In this document: piece by piece, positions 35,701-50,700 of the stretch
Layout of the letters: every line of letters begins with the position of its first letter
How positions within the stretch are numbered: the stretch's first letter is position 1
NCBI GenBank assembly: GCA_900239685.1
Contig: OENT01000116.1
Span: 1-64,000, forward strand
From: Rotaria macrura
Lineage: Eukaryota > Rotifera > Eurotatoria > Philodinida > Philodinidae
Direction of reading: 5' to 3'
DNA length: 64,000 bases
The notes under the pieces: generated by a model
What the model saw: the letters and a program-made list of their open reading frames with translations, nothing else
Told to the model about the DNA's origin: nothing
The model's database searches: none
Translations under genes and position numbers: made by a program

Positions 35701-38700
35701 TTAATTTGGCGATATATATCTTGAATACAGATTCAAGACACAATATGAAGTGCAGTTGTAGTAAGAAACACTTGGATAGAATTCTTACAATCTGATTTTC
35801 TAGTAGTAACTATAGAGTAATTAAGTATTGATTTTGATTTGTAATAAACAATCGAATGAAAAGAATTTGCTTAAAGAGATAGCTGTGTTCGACAGTAGCA
35901 CGTACTGAATAGTCTAATTTTCTCAGTGATTAAAATTACGGACAATCAGCACATTGATGTTGAGTTCTTCTTAGAGTAGAAAGGATTTTAGAAATTAATT
36001 ATCTGAAAAAAAGTATTATACTTGAAAACAAAAGTTGTCATAGTATTTGGCTGACGAAGAGACTTGTTATCATTGTTCGGATCGTAAATATGAACCATCA
36101 ATAAAAAAATTTATCTCACTCGAATCTCCTACTGTCAGCATTAGGCTGAAGAAGATCTACGAGGGTTTTCTCTCTTGTGTCTATCGGATGAAAAATTCAT
36201 GTCACTAGTTTGTGGATTAACAATTGAATTCATGTTTGTATTTGATTTAATTAAAAACCTAGATTATGGTTGATTTGCCAATATGGAATAATGATTTACA
36301 ATTATTTCAAATGAAATTATTTCAATTATATCAATCATTGCAAAATACAAAAGGCTCAATTCATACACGTCTTGTTACTCTACGGTAAAAATGATGAAAA
36401 TAGAAAGACATCATTTTTCTTGATAAAAGAAATCTTAATTTCTTGTTTGTAGTGATCTATTAAAATGTTGCCATCGTTTATCGAGTTTATCAATAGCACT
36501 TTCAGTCCATCGACAATTAGCATTCTACGATGTATTAGATTGTTTTGCTTCATTTTTACCTAAAGCCAATCGTTTAGAAATCATTCAATCTATTGGAACA
36601 TTGTTTAATATGAATAATCAAGAAGTAAGGAAACAATCTGTTTTTGTTCTCAATTTGATTTTTTTTCAGGCCGAGTTTTATGCATTTAAATCCATGCAAG
36701 AATTTGACGATCATGATAATCAGTATTTTTCTATTGGACATGTTAAATTAGAGATACAACATAAGTAAGATGAAGAATAAATATTTTTCGTATACTGATT
36801 CTTTCTCTTCAATTTGTAGAAAAAATCCGTCATTACAACAACAACAATATTGTTTTGCTAAAACTCGTACAGCTATGTTTATACTTGAACGTATTGCACG
36901 ATGTGTTCAAATGAATGAACCTGTTCTATTGTGTGGGGAAACTGGTAAATTGTAGAAGCGATTTCGAATTCAAAATATGTTACATCGTACGATTTTTAGG
37001 CTGTGGCAAAACAACACTTGTTCAATATCTAGCTCAAAAGACAGGTATCTATCAACTGAAATGCGTTTTGCTATAAGATAAAATTATCTTCGGAAGTTTG
37101 AGACAGGATAAAACCTAACGAACGATATTATTTTGTACTTATAAATATCAGTTAAACATTATCGTAACTGTTCTTGAATTTGATAGCTGTATTCTTCTAA
37201 CTTATTGGATATTACAGAATAGATATCTATTGTTTGTTCATTCATATCTGACACAAGGTTTTACTAAAAAATCATACAAAAATATTCTTATTTCTTAGAT
37301 CACTGACTGATGATAGTAATAATGCTTCTGGAGGCCTCATCATTTCTATTTGTAGTAGTCCAATTTAGTCTTGGTTCTTTTTAGTACAACCTAGGTTTTT
37401 CTGAAGAAACTTACGTATAATTCTTTCCTTTTTTTTGTTCAATAATCGACCATTTTTCGAGAGAAAAAAAACATTTCTCAGTCTCTTTTTCTGCTAAATG
37501 TCTAGAATCAAACATCTCGTTTTCATATGTTGTACGTTTCACGGAAAAGTTCAGAATACATATAGAATAGTTGCAAAAAAAAAGAACTAAAATCAATAGC
37601 ATTTTCTTTGTGGTATACAATTACTGTACGTATTTTGTTAGAGTTGGATAAATGTAACTGAGAGGAAGTGAAATGTAGAAATTTCTTAATTCTGTACACA
37701 TGAAATTATGAATAGTTCATATTTTTATGATTCGTATGAAATTTTTCAAAGATCAAGAAATTAAATTCAGGCATGTTGCCATAAAATCTTTTGAGAATGC
37801 TCTTCTCATGTGTTCTATGAGTATCAATAAGGCTCCATATTTCTTAAATGTTAAAATCTTATCAAAATAGTCAAGTTTTGATAAGAGTTACTTGCTTTGA
37901 TACGTGATGATAATACTCTAGGCTAGATAGAAGAATAAACTTGAGTGTAAATGTGTTGACCTAGTTAGTCAATCGAAGATAGAAACTCATGTCCACGGTT
38001 AAAATCGTTTTACTATATCAATGAAGATAAACAATTTTTGTCCTAGCTCTTGGAAACTGATTAAAAGATTTAAGAATTATTATTTACATATGACTCGAAT
38101 ATTTAATGACTTTTCAAATTTACATTCATAGTTTCAATTCACAATTTTCAGATACAAAGCATACCTATGTATATGATCTTAATATCCGAGCATACAGTAG
38201 CAAATTGGCTGGATACTATGATTAGTTATTTTAAATAAAGCATAAACGTTGCGTTCCAAGATTTATTTTCAGTGATAGAGAAGATTTTTCTGTCATAAAT
38301 CGATAGAATAGTCAATTTAATGTTTTAATAATCACATCAAAGTAGAACTGATTCAATCATGGACATGCATAGTGCTCGGGATGCTACGGTGACGATGAAT
38401 CACCGTTCTAACGGTAACCGTCCTTAGCGGTAACCGTTAATACCGGTTAATACTGGCTAAAAACTGCTTTATACCGGTTTATTCAAGGGAGGTAACAGTG
38501 AAAATAACCAGGTCATTGCTGTAACTGTCCTACTGCCTTTGGACGACCTTATTTGGCTTATTTCGGCTTATACTAGCGGGATTAGGTGAATATCGGCAGA
38601 TGTGAGTGTATCCGGACTAGAACTGGTTACTGGTTTGAACCGGTGATATGTAATTCACTGTCATTATTGCATCCCTAGTTTATACCGGTTTATAATGACT

Positions 38701-41700
38701 AATACCGGCTTATAAAGGTAACCGGTGAAACGGTTACCGGTTGGACCGGTTACCGTCACCGTTGCAACCCTACACAGTGCTAAGTTAAAACTTTCTTGTT
38801 TGTAAAAATTTCTATGATTCTTGTCTCTTTGTTTGACTTTCTTATCTCGTATAAACAACTAAAAGCAGAATGACGTATGAATGTCGAGTTGTAAAATTAA
38901 AATCTTATATAAAAATAAAAACCATCCGATTAATTTGAAAGGTTTATCGAAAGTTCTGATCTATCTGATATTGAATTTGAAATATCATAAAATATAGTAT
39001 ACTAGAAACATAAGATCACGCTCATTCATATTGACCTAGAAACGATTCGATAATGTTATGAATTGAAACTGTATCTTCGTATATCGTACACTTGTTCGAA
39101 TATGAAGACGTATGAAAGAAAACTAATAATTGTCAATATTGTTGTAGAGCAATGAAATATCTTAGGCATTAATATTAGTAGTAATGTCGAATAGAGAAAC
39201 TATATATATATATTTATTTATTTCTACTAGGAAATCGTATCCATATAATAAATTTAAGTCAACAAAGTGATGCTGTTGATCTACTCGGTGGTTATAAACC
39301 ATTCGATTCATTATTATTATTAAAACAAATATTTCGAGATTTTTCAATTGAACAAACAACAAACGATTATATTGAACAAGTTCAAGTAGCTATTCAAATT
39401 AAAAATACTGAAATAAAACGTCGCCTTGTACAAATTATAATTTCGTTTAGACTTCAATTCAAGCAAAACGATATAAAGAAGCAATTAAATTAATGATAAG
39501 ACATACAGATAAAAATTCGCCACTAAAAATTCAACTTATCAAATTACGAGATTCATTCAAATCAAAAAATCAATCTGCACTTATTTTTCGATTTGTTGAA
39601 GTAAAGAGGAAACGTTCTAAGAGTTTTTCTTTAAAACAAGAAATAGCAGAATTTTTTATTGATATTTCTTCTCTGCCTTTGTTTATTAGGGTTCACTCGT
39701 ACAAGCATTGCGTAATGGTGATTGGATTCTATTAGATGAAATAAATTTAGCTTCATCAGAAACACTTCAATTACTTAGTGGAATACTTGAAAGTGAACAA
39801 GGAACTATTTGGCTTGCTGAACGGGGGTAAACAACGAAAATATACCTTTTCTACTCAACAAATTCGTATTTCTAGTGATAAACAACCAATTGTTCGTCAT
39901 CGAAATTTTCGTTTATTCGGTTGTATGAATCCAGCATCGGATATTGGCAAACGAGATATTCCTATTGGCATACGAAATCGGTTTGTTTCTATTGTTTTTA
40001 CTTGGATAACGAAAAAAACGGAAGAATTTTATTTCGTTTTGTTTTCCATTCTTTAAATTAGATTTACTGAATTATTTGTTGATGAATGTGATGAACGTTC
40101 TGAATATTTAATTATCGTTGATAAATATCTTAATCAAACAAATATTCCACGAGAATATATTGATCGTATCGTAACATTTTATATTGATATTCAAACGAAA
40201 GTTAAAAATTTTCTACTAACTTCATCGTCAACATCAAATAATCGAATATCGATTACTTATAGGTTAGGAGAAAAAAATCAATCGATTTTATACGTAGTTC
40301 TAGTTTATGGTTTTGAATTATTTGTAGTTTAAGAACTCTATGCCGTGCATTGAGATACGTTGCAACAACGCAATGGACTGGAAAATCGTATTCTCGAGCA
40401 TTGTTCGAAGTAGAAGAAGAGAATGAAAAGAAAAATTCGAATATTTTAATAATCTTTATTCTTCTTTCTAGGGTTTTTGCTTGAGCTTTTTTAGTCAATT
40501 GGATCGATCCTATTATCATGATGTTCAAAAACTAATTCATCAAATAATACTACGTAAGTATTGAGATGAAAAATTTCGATTTTGCTGAAGATTAATATGA
40601 CGTGTTTTGAGCCGATTCTTCACGAGCTTGTTCAAATGTTAGTAAACTCGTACGTTTATTCATAAAAATGTATGAAGATATCAAGAAAACTCTTGTATCT
40701 GAAACAATGTCGACAGACGAACGAAGTCAAACTATCGTGAAAGCAAAGCTATTTGAACAATCTCCAGATGTAAAAGTGGTCCTTTTTTTAATTATCTACA
40801 TGCATGTTTTTGTGACGAAAGTAACTATTAAAAATAGCTACTGAATCAACATTGATAAGACTTAGACAGAAATCATGAATAGGCATTCTGCTGTTCAATA
40901 TCAATTATGACATGTAATACGCAAGTTCTATTGAGTCTACTTCAGAATAGAATGTTGTCGAGAAAGAGTTTCGAATTATCTACGAGACTCTTTATGGTAT
41001 TATATGATCAAATGATAAATTAGAAGGTCGTAACTCAATATAAATGTTTGAATTTTTTTAAAACATTCATTCTATGTCTCTCACATGCCTTTTAATACCT
41101 ATAAAAATATTCGAATGAACACAATGCATACTAGCATCGGTTTCCTACGGGGTTTGTTCTCTATTTGACAAAACATTGTTAGGAGATCTCTTCAGCCGTA
41201 AAAAATTTGTGAGTTCTCTTCAATTTGTTCATGTCCGTGATCAATATTACTCACAAGTGAACATCCTTTCTCCGAACATAATAATGGTTGTTCGAACGAA
41301 ATGATATCTTTATTTAATGCATAGTATTCCATAATAACAAAACTCTAGAATGATTTAGTTTATCGGATATGTTCGAGAAAGAATTCGATGCTTTTCCTGT
41401 CGAACAGCGATTTTCGCACTTCACGACGATTCTTTCGTCTGTGATTGTTGCAATTGCCATCTTTATATGAAAACGATGTTGAATCAAAAACATTCATATC
41501 ATTTACAATAATTCTATTTATAAATTCTATACAATTCTAAGTAAGCAGTTGAGCAAACGATTGGCAAGATTTCTGAATTTTCCATTAAATTCTATTAGGA
41601 TTCGATGAGCCTAAGTAAGTCTAATATGAATCTTCGAATGCTGCTCTAATCATGCTAGCTCGCCAATCAAATGAAATTTTGCAGTATGTAACAAAAGCCA

Positions 41701-44700
41701 GACATCTACAATGACTAAGAAGATATGCTAACATTATGGGAAACATGATTGATGAAAGTTCAGAGAAGGACGAAAGTCAATTCAGAGAACATTTTCTTAA
41801 TACTAGTATGAATAGTTCTTCCATTTGTTTTGTTCATAAGTCATTCAACGAGTAAAAATTTCAATACATACATACGTTTTGAAAGTGTCATCATGAATCA
41901 GTACTATACAGTCGATCAATTTCAAAATTACAAAATTATTTCATCGTCTACTGTGACATTGTACTAAGAGATCTCGGTTAGAAAGACAACAAGATAATCA
42001 TGTTTGAGATTTGTGTAAAAAGATCTGCTAAGTCACAATAGTGTTTCTTCGTTCATATATTTGGCTCTTGAATTTTAATTCGAGATTATAAGATCACAAT
42101 AAAGAATATATAACATATTTTTTTTTTCTAATTCTGGCGAAGGAGAGTTGCAGAAGTTCTCCTGTGAATATGAAAAGGAATCGTTATAAAATAATTTATT
42201 TTTTTTTTTTTTTAGAAGATAAATCTTCAATTCAAACATTATTAAAATCTTCTCAAATGGTTGTTTCAAAAGAAAATGCTAAAAAGTATATTGAAATAAA
42301 AAATTATTTTGTACTAAAAGGTGATCAAACATCATATCAAAATGAAAATTATATATTTACGGAAACTGTCAATGAAAATCTCATGAATATAATTCGTGTC
42401 CTATCAGCTAAATCCTATCCTATACTTCTTCAAGGTGAAACATCTGTTGGTAAAACTTCCTTAATACATTGGCTAGCAGCAGCAACAGGAAATAAATGTT
42501 TAAGAATAAATAATCATGAACATACGGATTTGTCCGAATATATTGGCACGTATACATGTTCATCAACAACAGGACAATTGATATTTCAAGACGGCCCATT
42601 AATAAAAGCAATGCGTTATGGTTGGTGGATTATACTTGATGAATTAAATTTAGCATCAAGTGATATATTAGAAGCATTAAATCGTTTACTAGATGACAAT
42701 AGACAATTGTTTTTAAGTGAAACAAATGAACTAATAAATGCACATGAACGTTTTCAATTGTTTGCAACACAAAATCCAGCTGGTGAACAATATGCAGGAC
42801 GTAAACGTTTATCGCGTGCATTTCGTAATCGTTTTATTGAATTACATTTCACTAATTTACCGCAACATGAATTAGAAATAATTATTGAAAAGAAATGTCA
42901 ATTACCCAAAACATATTCTAAATTATTAATACAAACTATGATTGATTTACAAAAATATCGTTCACAAAAGGGAATCTTTTACGGTAAATCAAGTTTAATT
43001 ACATTAAGAGATCTATTCCGTTGGGCACAACGTTATACAATGTATAAAAATTCATGTGACAATTATAAACAATTCTTAGCTGAACATGGCTATTTATTAT
43101 TAGCTGGTCGATCGAGAAACTTCGACGATAGGAATTTTATTAAACAAGTTATTGAAAAATATTTCTGTGACAAAAAAATGTCTATTGATGAAGAAATTCT
43201 TTTTGGTAATGATGGTAGTCCATATTCAACAAGAGACATATGGCAACGTATTAAGACAAATAATCAATTGAAACATATTGTTTGGACACAACCATTGCGA
43301 CGTTTAGCTATTCTTTGTGCGATATGCATTCAATTTGATGAACCTGCTTTATTAGTCGGTGAAACTGGGTAAGTTTATTTTCTTGTAGTATAAGAAACAT
43401 TATTCAAAATGGAAAATAGTCTTTTGACGGAAGAGAAAATTCAAATTTTGTGATTGAAATAAAACGAACAAACTTCTCAGTGGAATACGAGATCATTTCT
43501 GAGAAGTCGATTCAATTTTAAATTTTATTATAAGTTCAATGAGTGAAAATATCTTAAGATAGTAAATATGTTGATCTGCATTAAGATAAAGATAGATGAA
43601 GAAATAATCTTTTGGATTTGAAGCGAACATGATGCATTTCATTCGGTGTTAGTTGAAAGCAAGTAAATCATACTACCATAAAGTGTAACATCTTGTATTG
43701 AACTATTGATTCGAATTCAATCTCCTACTGACTATTGTTTTCTATTGATCGTTTCTTTGGTACAGCCGACTCACGGAACATCTTCTCTGAGGAATGGATC
43801 ATGGTTACATGTGATCTATATGTAAAGACTACGACACTAATGCAATATGAAAAATTCTAAAAAGACAGATTTCTTGACACTTTCCACTACATAAATTACA
43901 AGAATGTTCGTTCATAGACTGATATATACTAAATTCTCCGATATGGATGTATCTAATTGAAGTCATGTTTGAAAATAAACGTACTTCTGTCTTAAATAAC
44001 GTGATGTATTTCGTTCGGATAAATATTTCTTTTACGAACAGTTGCGCATCTCTCATTATAATCTTTATAAAACTCCGAAGACATCGAGAATTTTGTAAAT
44101 TTTTACAAAAGAAAAGAGCATTCGTTTCAACAAAAAATTTCAAAAACACTTTAATTACTACTGAATTCATTGATAGATGCTAAATTTAACTTACACTATC
44201 ACTCATCTATATTACTTTCTTGTATAATTCTCCATCAATCACTAGACAGTACTTTATGTACGTAGCATTCGCATTGAAAAGTATTTGAACATTTTAGATA
44301 AAGCTCTTGTTGTTTTTAAATCAATTCTACGATTGAATCTTGTACGATTGTTTTATTTTTAGATGTGGCAAAACAACAATATGTGAAATTTTATCGCAAA
44401 TAAATGAACAAAAATTATTTACAATCAATTGTCATACAACAACTGAAAGTGCTGATTTTATTGGTAGTATACGACCTGTACGTCGTCATGAACAAAATAT
44501 GAAATATAATGAAAATCAAGGTCTATTCGAATGGCAAGATGGTGCATTAGTATGTTCAATGAAGCAAGGAGGCTTGTTTCTTATTGATGAAATTTCTTTG
44601 GCTGATGATAGTGTTCTCGAACGATTGAATAGTGTCTTAGAGCCAGAAAAAGAATTAGTTCTAGCTGAAAAAGGTTATAATCTTGATGATCAACATATTG

Positions 44701-47700
44701 ATATAATAAAAGGACATGAAAAATTTCGTATCGTTGCCACAATGAATCCTGGTGGTGATTTTGGAAAAAAGGAGGTTCGAAAAAGTTTTATTCTTTTCTA
44801 TCATTTATATATATATAATTCTGTTGATCTTTGTCTTATTTAGCTTTCACCAGCATTACGAAATCGTTTTACAGAAATCTGGTGTACACCAAGTGAATCA
44901 ATTGATGATTTATATTCAATTATAAAACATAATTTAAAGTTGCATGATGATAGTCAAGAAAATGAATGTGCAAAAATGATGTGCGATTTTATTCAACATC
45001 TACGAACCGTTTCAGTAACAAAACGGTAGATCAACTAGTTCTTAAAATCTAATCGTGAAATATTTAAAATTTGTTTTTCTTTTATAGTATATTAATTACT
45101 GTTCGAGATATTCTTAGTTGGATATCATTCATAAATTTAAATGCAATAAATTGGGAATATTCATATGAACATGGTGCCTATTTAGTTTTTATTGATTCTA
45201 TGGATTCAACATCATCATTGCAAAAATTAATAGTCGATTTTTTAATAAATCAACAAAAACAAAAATCAATCTTCTCAGAAACAATAAATATCAAACCGAA
45301 TCATTTAACATTTGGTTCATATTCAATACCACGTGGCTCGATGATTTATAATGATCATGAAGAATATAGTTTTAAAGCACCGACAACATTATTAAACGTT
45401 CAACGACTTTTACGTGCTATGCAATTAAACAATAAACCGATTTTAATCGAAGGAAATCCAGGTGTTGGTAAAACAAGTTTAGTTATTGCATTAGCTCGAT
45501 TAGCTGGTTATCCATATATAAGAATAAATCTATCCGAACAAACCGATATCAGTGATTTATTTGGATCAGATTTACCAGATGTTGAAAGTGGACAAGCAGG
45601 AAAATTTAAATGGCATGATGGTCCTCTATTAACGGCAATTAAAAATAATCAATGGATTATTCTTGATGAAGTACGTGCTTTCATGTTTAAGTGACATTTA
45701 AGTTTGCTCACGATTTCATTGTCTAAAAAATAACACAATGTATGATTTTCATGAAATTATTTCTGTCAATCATAGGAGATTTTCAAATTAGAAATTCATA
45801 TTTAATTACTCGTACTAAGAGTTTTACGCTTCTTATTATAGATTGTCAAAGAAACAAGGATGTTCACGTTAAATATAAAGTTGAAAAAAAAACCAAGTAT
45901 ACATTTAGAACTATGGCTAAGAGTCTAATTTTATCGAAGTCCATAAAAGCAGATTTCTTTCTTATGATTTAGAATCAAAGGCTACCATTCGAAAACTCAA
46001 ACATATTTATGAGTATATTCTTAAGCAATAATTATCAAGAAAACTCTGATTCTGTTTTATCGTCACCCTATAATTCCTAAATAATCAGCAAACTTCAATC
46101 CTTTTCTTTATGTGTATCTTTGAGTGACTCATTAGTGTTGACTTCTTAGAAATCTCAAAGTTTGATATTATTTTCTAGTTGAATCTAAAGATTAGTCTTC
46201 GAGAAGATATTATTATCCATCGAATTCAACTACTCTTTCATTTCTTGTATTGCTATATTTCAATTCATATTGCATATGTACAGGGAGATGAAGTTGAATA
46301 ATTAATTTAATCGCTCTAGCGAATCATGCTTCACTATTGCTGAATTATTTTCAAGTTTATGATAATACTCACAGCACGATGAGAAAATCGTAATTTTAAA
46401 ATTTTGGAAATACGACTTTTTCGCAGTCATTCCCTCTCATAATGTAAAATAATAGATAATCAAAATCAAATCTCGCATAAAACATTTAGTTTTCTTGAGA
46501 AATAGATGTTGTATGTATGAAGCATATATCACGGTACATGAATAAGATCAGTGAGAAAATGCTAGGCTCCGGATTCTTTATGATTTCATTCTTTTCGTGC
46601 GCTTTAGATGAATAGATTATCGTCGAGTTCAATATTAACATTTTTTTCGAAATTCTAAAGACATGCATAACTTTAAAGATAAAAACACACATATGAATGA
46701 ACTCAACTCTACGATCAATAGTCGAATTCTCCTTTCGATTTCAATAAGCTTTCTTTTCAGTTTAAATATTCTATGTATCCTCGCGTAATGTTGAAGAGTT
46801 CACTCAACGATTGAACCAATTCGTAACGGAAAACGATCATCGACGAATTTTTCAACATGTGATTTGAATTAGAACTGCAGTCGTTTTTGCTAGACTAGAA
46901 CCAAAGCAGAGACAAAAACAATACTCGGATCTCTTTGATGAACATCACACTATAAACATATCTGAGAAGAAACAAAATGTCACACACAGAAAGTGTCAAA
47001 AAAAAAACAGAACTAATGTTTGTATCTCGTTAACTCTTTTTGGTTTTTCATCAACAATTTTTGAGGGAAGCAAAAATGCAACACATATTTGTTCTAGAAA
47101 ATATTGCTTTATTCTTCTAGAGCAATACATCAGATAGTAGTAAAAATTACATCCATACTATAATTTACTGATCTGAGTAATGCATCAAGAATGTATTGTT
47201 GTTGAAAAATATTTTCTTTTCAAATCAATTATCACACATCTATTTCCAGAATTCAAGCGAGGGAAAAGTTCAGTCAAACGTCTACATCCACAATTGTTAA
47301 TCAGAATCGTTTTGCAGATCTGTTTATGAATAGTCACATGAGTTTTAAACCTATATGATTACTACGCACATCATTTCTTTTGCTTCAGCTGTCACTAACA
47401 ACACGGGACTTCTGCTAGCATGTCCGATTTCAAATTCATTAATTATATCTATTCCTTAGGTCATATTTTCTTATAGATGAAAAATTCATTTCCTTCCTAA
47501 AATCTGAACAATGTATAAGGAGAACATGCTCGCAGATATTCTTATTTTAAAATATCTTATCAAAGACTTGCATAGACGACCTTAAACTCGTTCGATCTGA
47601 TTCATTTCAACTATTTGTTTCGATATTCGACATTAGCTCTTCTGTTGCTATCATTGCCGATAGAGATTTAAAAAATTAATAAAATTTAGTAATCACGATA

Positions 47701-50700
47701 TTTAGATTTTTGTATTCCAATGAAAATAAGTTTGTATTCTCAACAAACAATGATCTTGAACCTTGATCTTCGAATAGTTCAGTCCAGAAAATTAATCAAG
47801 TTTGAATTATCTACTAAGTTATATAATGAAATAAAGTAATATATAGTATCGATTTTGAGTTTCCGATTCATCATGCAAATCTATTGTAAGATTTTTGCAA
47901 TTTTATTCGTATGACGAATAAATATTAGAACGATGTATGCCGTTCGATCGTATACAATTGTGAATTCAGTCATATAGATGAAATTTAATACAAATGATCT
48001 TTTATGCTTGAATAAAAACAATCATTAATTGAGTGGAAAATTTGAAATCTTGTGCTTTAATATATCAACCTAAATCGGATTACAATAACTTCATTCGGAT
48101 CGTTTTCATGATTAGAATACTATAAAATTGACAAATATTCAATTTAAAAGAAATCTTGTAAGTTAGTCTACATAGAATAGTTGATCATTTTGTTTTCAAT
48201 TGACAATAGAAACAATTGAAAAAAATTTGCATACATAACTATTTTCATCGTGTTCCAACCCTTACTTGAGTTTCTAGACAAAATTCGACACATAGACTAT
48301 TTTGAAAAAGATCATGTCATAAACATGTTGGTAGTGAGAAAAAGGTAAAACCCTATGTTTACATGAAAGTATCAATACGTGTTACATGTTCGTAATTTTT
48401 TCTAGAAATTTCTTCATTATATAAGACAAAATACAATGATTTTGTGTGATAATAATGAATGTTTTGATTTTCTTTGTTTAGCTTAATTTAGCCAATCAAT
48501 CAGTATTAGAAGGATTAAATGCATGTTTAGATCATCGAGGTGAAATTTATATACCAGAATTAAATCGAACATTTTATATTCATGATAAAGAAACAAGTAT
48601 ACCATTACGTATATTTGCATGTCAAAATCCTTATGGACAAGTTAGTGGACGTAAAGGTTTACCGAAATCATTTATAAATCGTTTTACAACAATTTATTTT
48701 TCTATACTTGAAAGAATCGATTTAAAAATTATATGTCAACAATTATATGAAAAAATACCGGAAGATACTATTGATAGAATGTTAAATTTTAATGAAAACA
48801 TTCAACAAGAATTTAATTGTAATCAATGGGATTTTAATTTACGTGATCTATTAAAATGGTGTCAAATGTTTGATCAAAATCATGATAATAAATATAAAGC
48901 TTTCGATTTAATTTACATTAAACGTATGAGAACAAAAAAAGATCAAGAACATATAAAACAAATCTATCAAGAAAATACCGAATGGCATATCGAACCAATT
49001 CAAGTTGATTTTAAAATTGATTCAAAAATTTTACAGGTAATTCATTTATTTGATTCAACTGTTGAATCTACTTGTTTCGATGAGTTTTCTTAACAATAAT
49101 TTGAAAAAACAAGAGAAATCATGAAAATTTTTCTCTACTAAAATATCGATGAGGTCAACATACAAACGTACTCAATGATTTTGATTAAAACTGTAACATC
49201 GTGTGAAAGTTCATTACTATAATTTAAAATTCATAGTAGAACTGATTTACATGTCATCTATTTTTTTTGGTTGAATTTTAAAGAATTATTAATGCATATA
49301 TAAGAAAATTTTCTGCATAATCCGTCTCCTCCAAACATAGATATTACCATGGAAACATCACATACTATAATAAGCGCATTACCCATGTCAGAAAATTGCT
49401 TACACGACTGACGGTAGTGTTAAAACCATGTATGTTACTAGCAAAAATAAATGTATAGAATGATTCTTTTTTTCATCAAAATGACTCGAGCAGAAAACAT
49501 CAGAAATAGAAAATATTTAGATAGTGCCATCTATAATTTAAACATAGCTCAATATTACAGTTCACCCGACTTGTTCGGTTCAATACGTAATAGGACGAGA
49601 GTAGATTTGAAAAATATTTATCACACTTTGAAAGAAGAAAAGAAAAAGAAAAACATCAGTATGGAACATTTTATTTCAGAGGTTAGTTATCAAATGTAAG
49701 AGCAACATTCTTTCTTTGCGTCAAAAATACCCTAGCAACAGTCTCTGTTAAATTACTTGTAAAGTTCATACTGTACACTCGTCGAGTATTGTAAACAATA
49801 TCTTACTTCTAAGTGCACATTATTTATAGATTGGCTCAAGAAAATGGTATCGAGAATCGATTCGTCTTCCAACATTATCTTTAACACATCCAATTGTTTT
49901 AATGCGTCATCAATTAGAAAGCCTATCGTCTATATTCGAATGTTTATCATTGTCATGGCCGATTCTTCTTGTTGGTCCATCATCACGTTCATCGAAATCA
50001 ACATTAGTACATCTTCTATCATGTTTATGTGGTCATCGATGTCAAACATTCCAGTTGAATTCTTCGATTGATACAAACGAATTATTAGGTAATTATGAAC
50101 AATTCAATTTTCAACAATATGCAAAACATCATTTAAATCTATTGAAACATGAATATCTTAAAAATGATCAAATGAATTTATTGAATGATTTAAATAATGA
50201 TAATAAATTAATAACAATTGATTATTTAAATGAATTAAAAGAATATTTACCATCGAATGAAATCGACAAATTAATATCAAAATATTGTCAAGAACAGCAT
50301 TTCGTTTGGATTGAATCAATACTAATACGTTCAATGAGACAAGGTGATTGGTTAATACTTGAAAATGTAAATACATGTTCATTGAGTGTATTAGATCGTT
50401 TAAATTCATTATTAGAACCTAATGGAACATTAGTATTAAATGAAGGTGGTGGACAAGGTTCACATATCAAACCACATGAGAACTTTCGACTCATATTAAC
50501 AATGGATCCAAAACAGGGCAACGGAGAAATATCACGTGCTATGAGAAATCGTTGCTGTGAAATTTATATAGGGGATCAACAAGAATATAACTATTATGAT
50601 TGTAAAGAATTATTACAAGCTTGTCACATTTATCAAACAAAACAACAAGATGATTTTATTCAAATACATCAAATCCTTTGTCACAAAGGTAAGTTCTTCT

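Larger units (their letters stand above)
36263..40553 (+). other. MDN1: MDN1 AAA1-AAA2 link and AAA2 module (exons 9-20)
   Basis: Residues 451-940. A helical LRDLLKCCHRL-type segment (around 490) precedes AAA2, whose Walker A GETGCGKT (about 618-625) is split by an intron after the third Gly codon base. SDAVDLLGGYKP, GDWILLDEINLA (Walker B, about 748-758) and CMNPASDIGKRDIP, with RNRF, are near-identical to family sequence. The lid reads SLRTLCRALRY. The 2,186 nt intron between exons 13 and 14 contains a hAT-like MITE. Confidence 0.9.

Noticed and set aside
38664-38858. Minus-strand open frame with repeated Thr/Val/Gly
   Set aside because: It is a by-product of the ACCGGT repeats in the hAT-like MITE and runs across the element's end.
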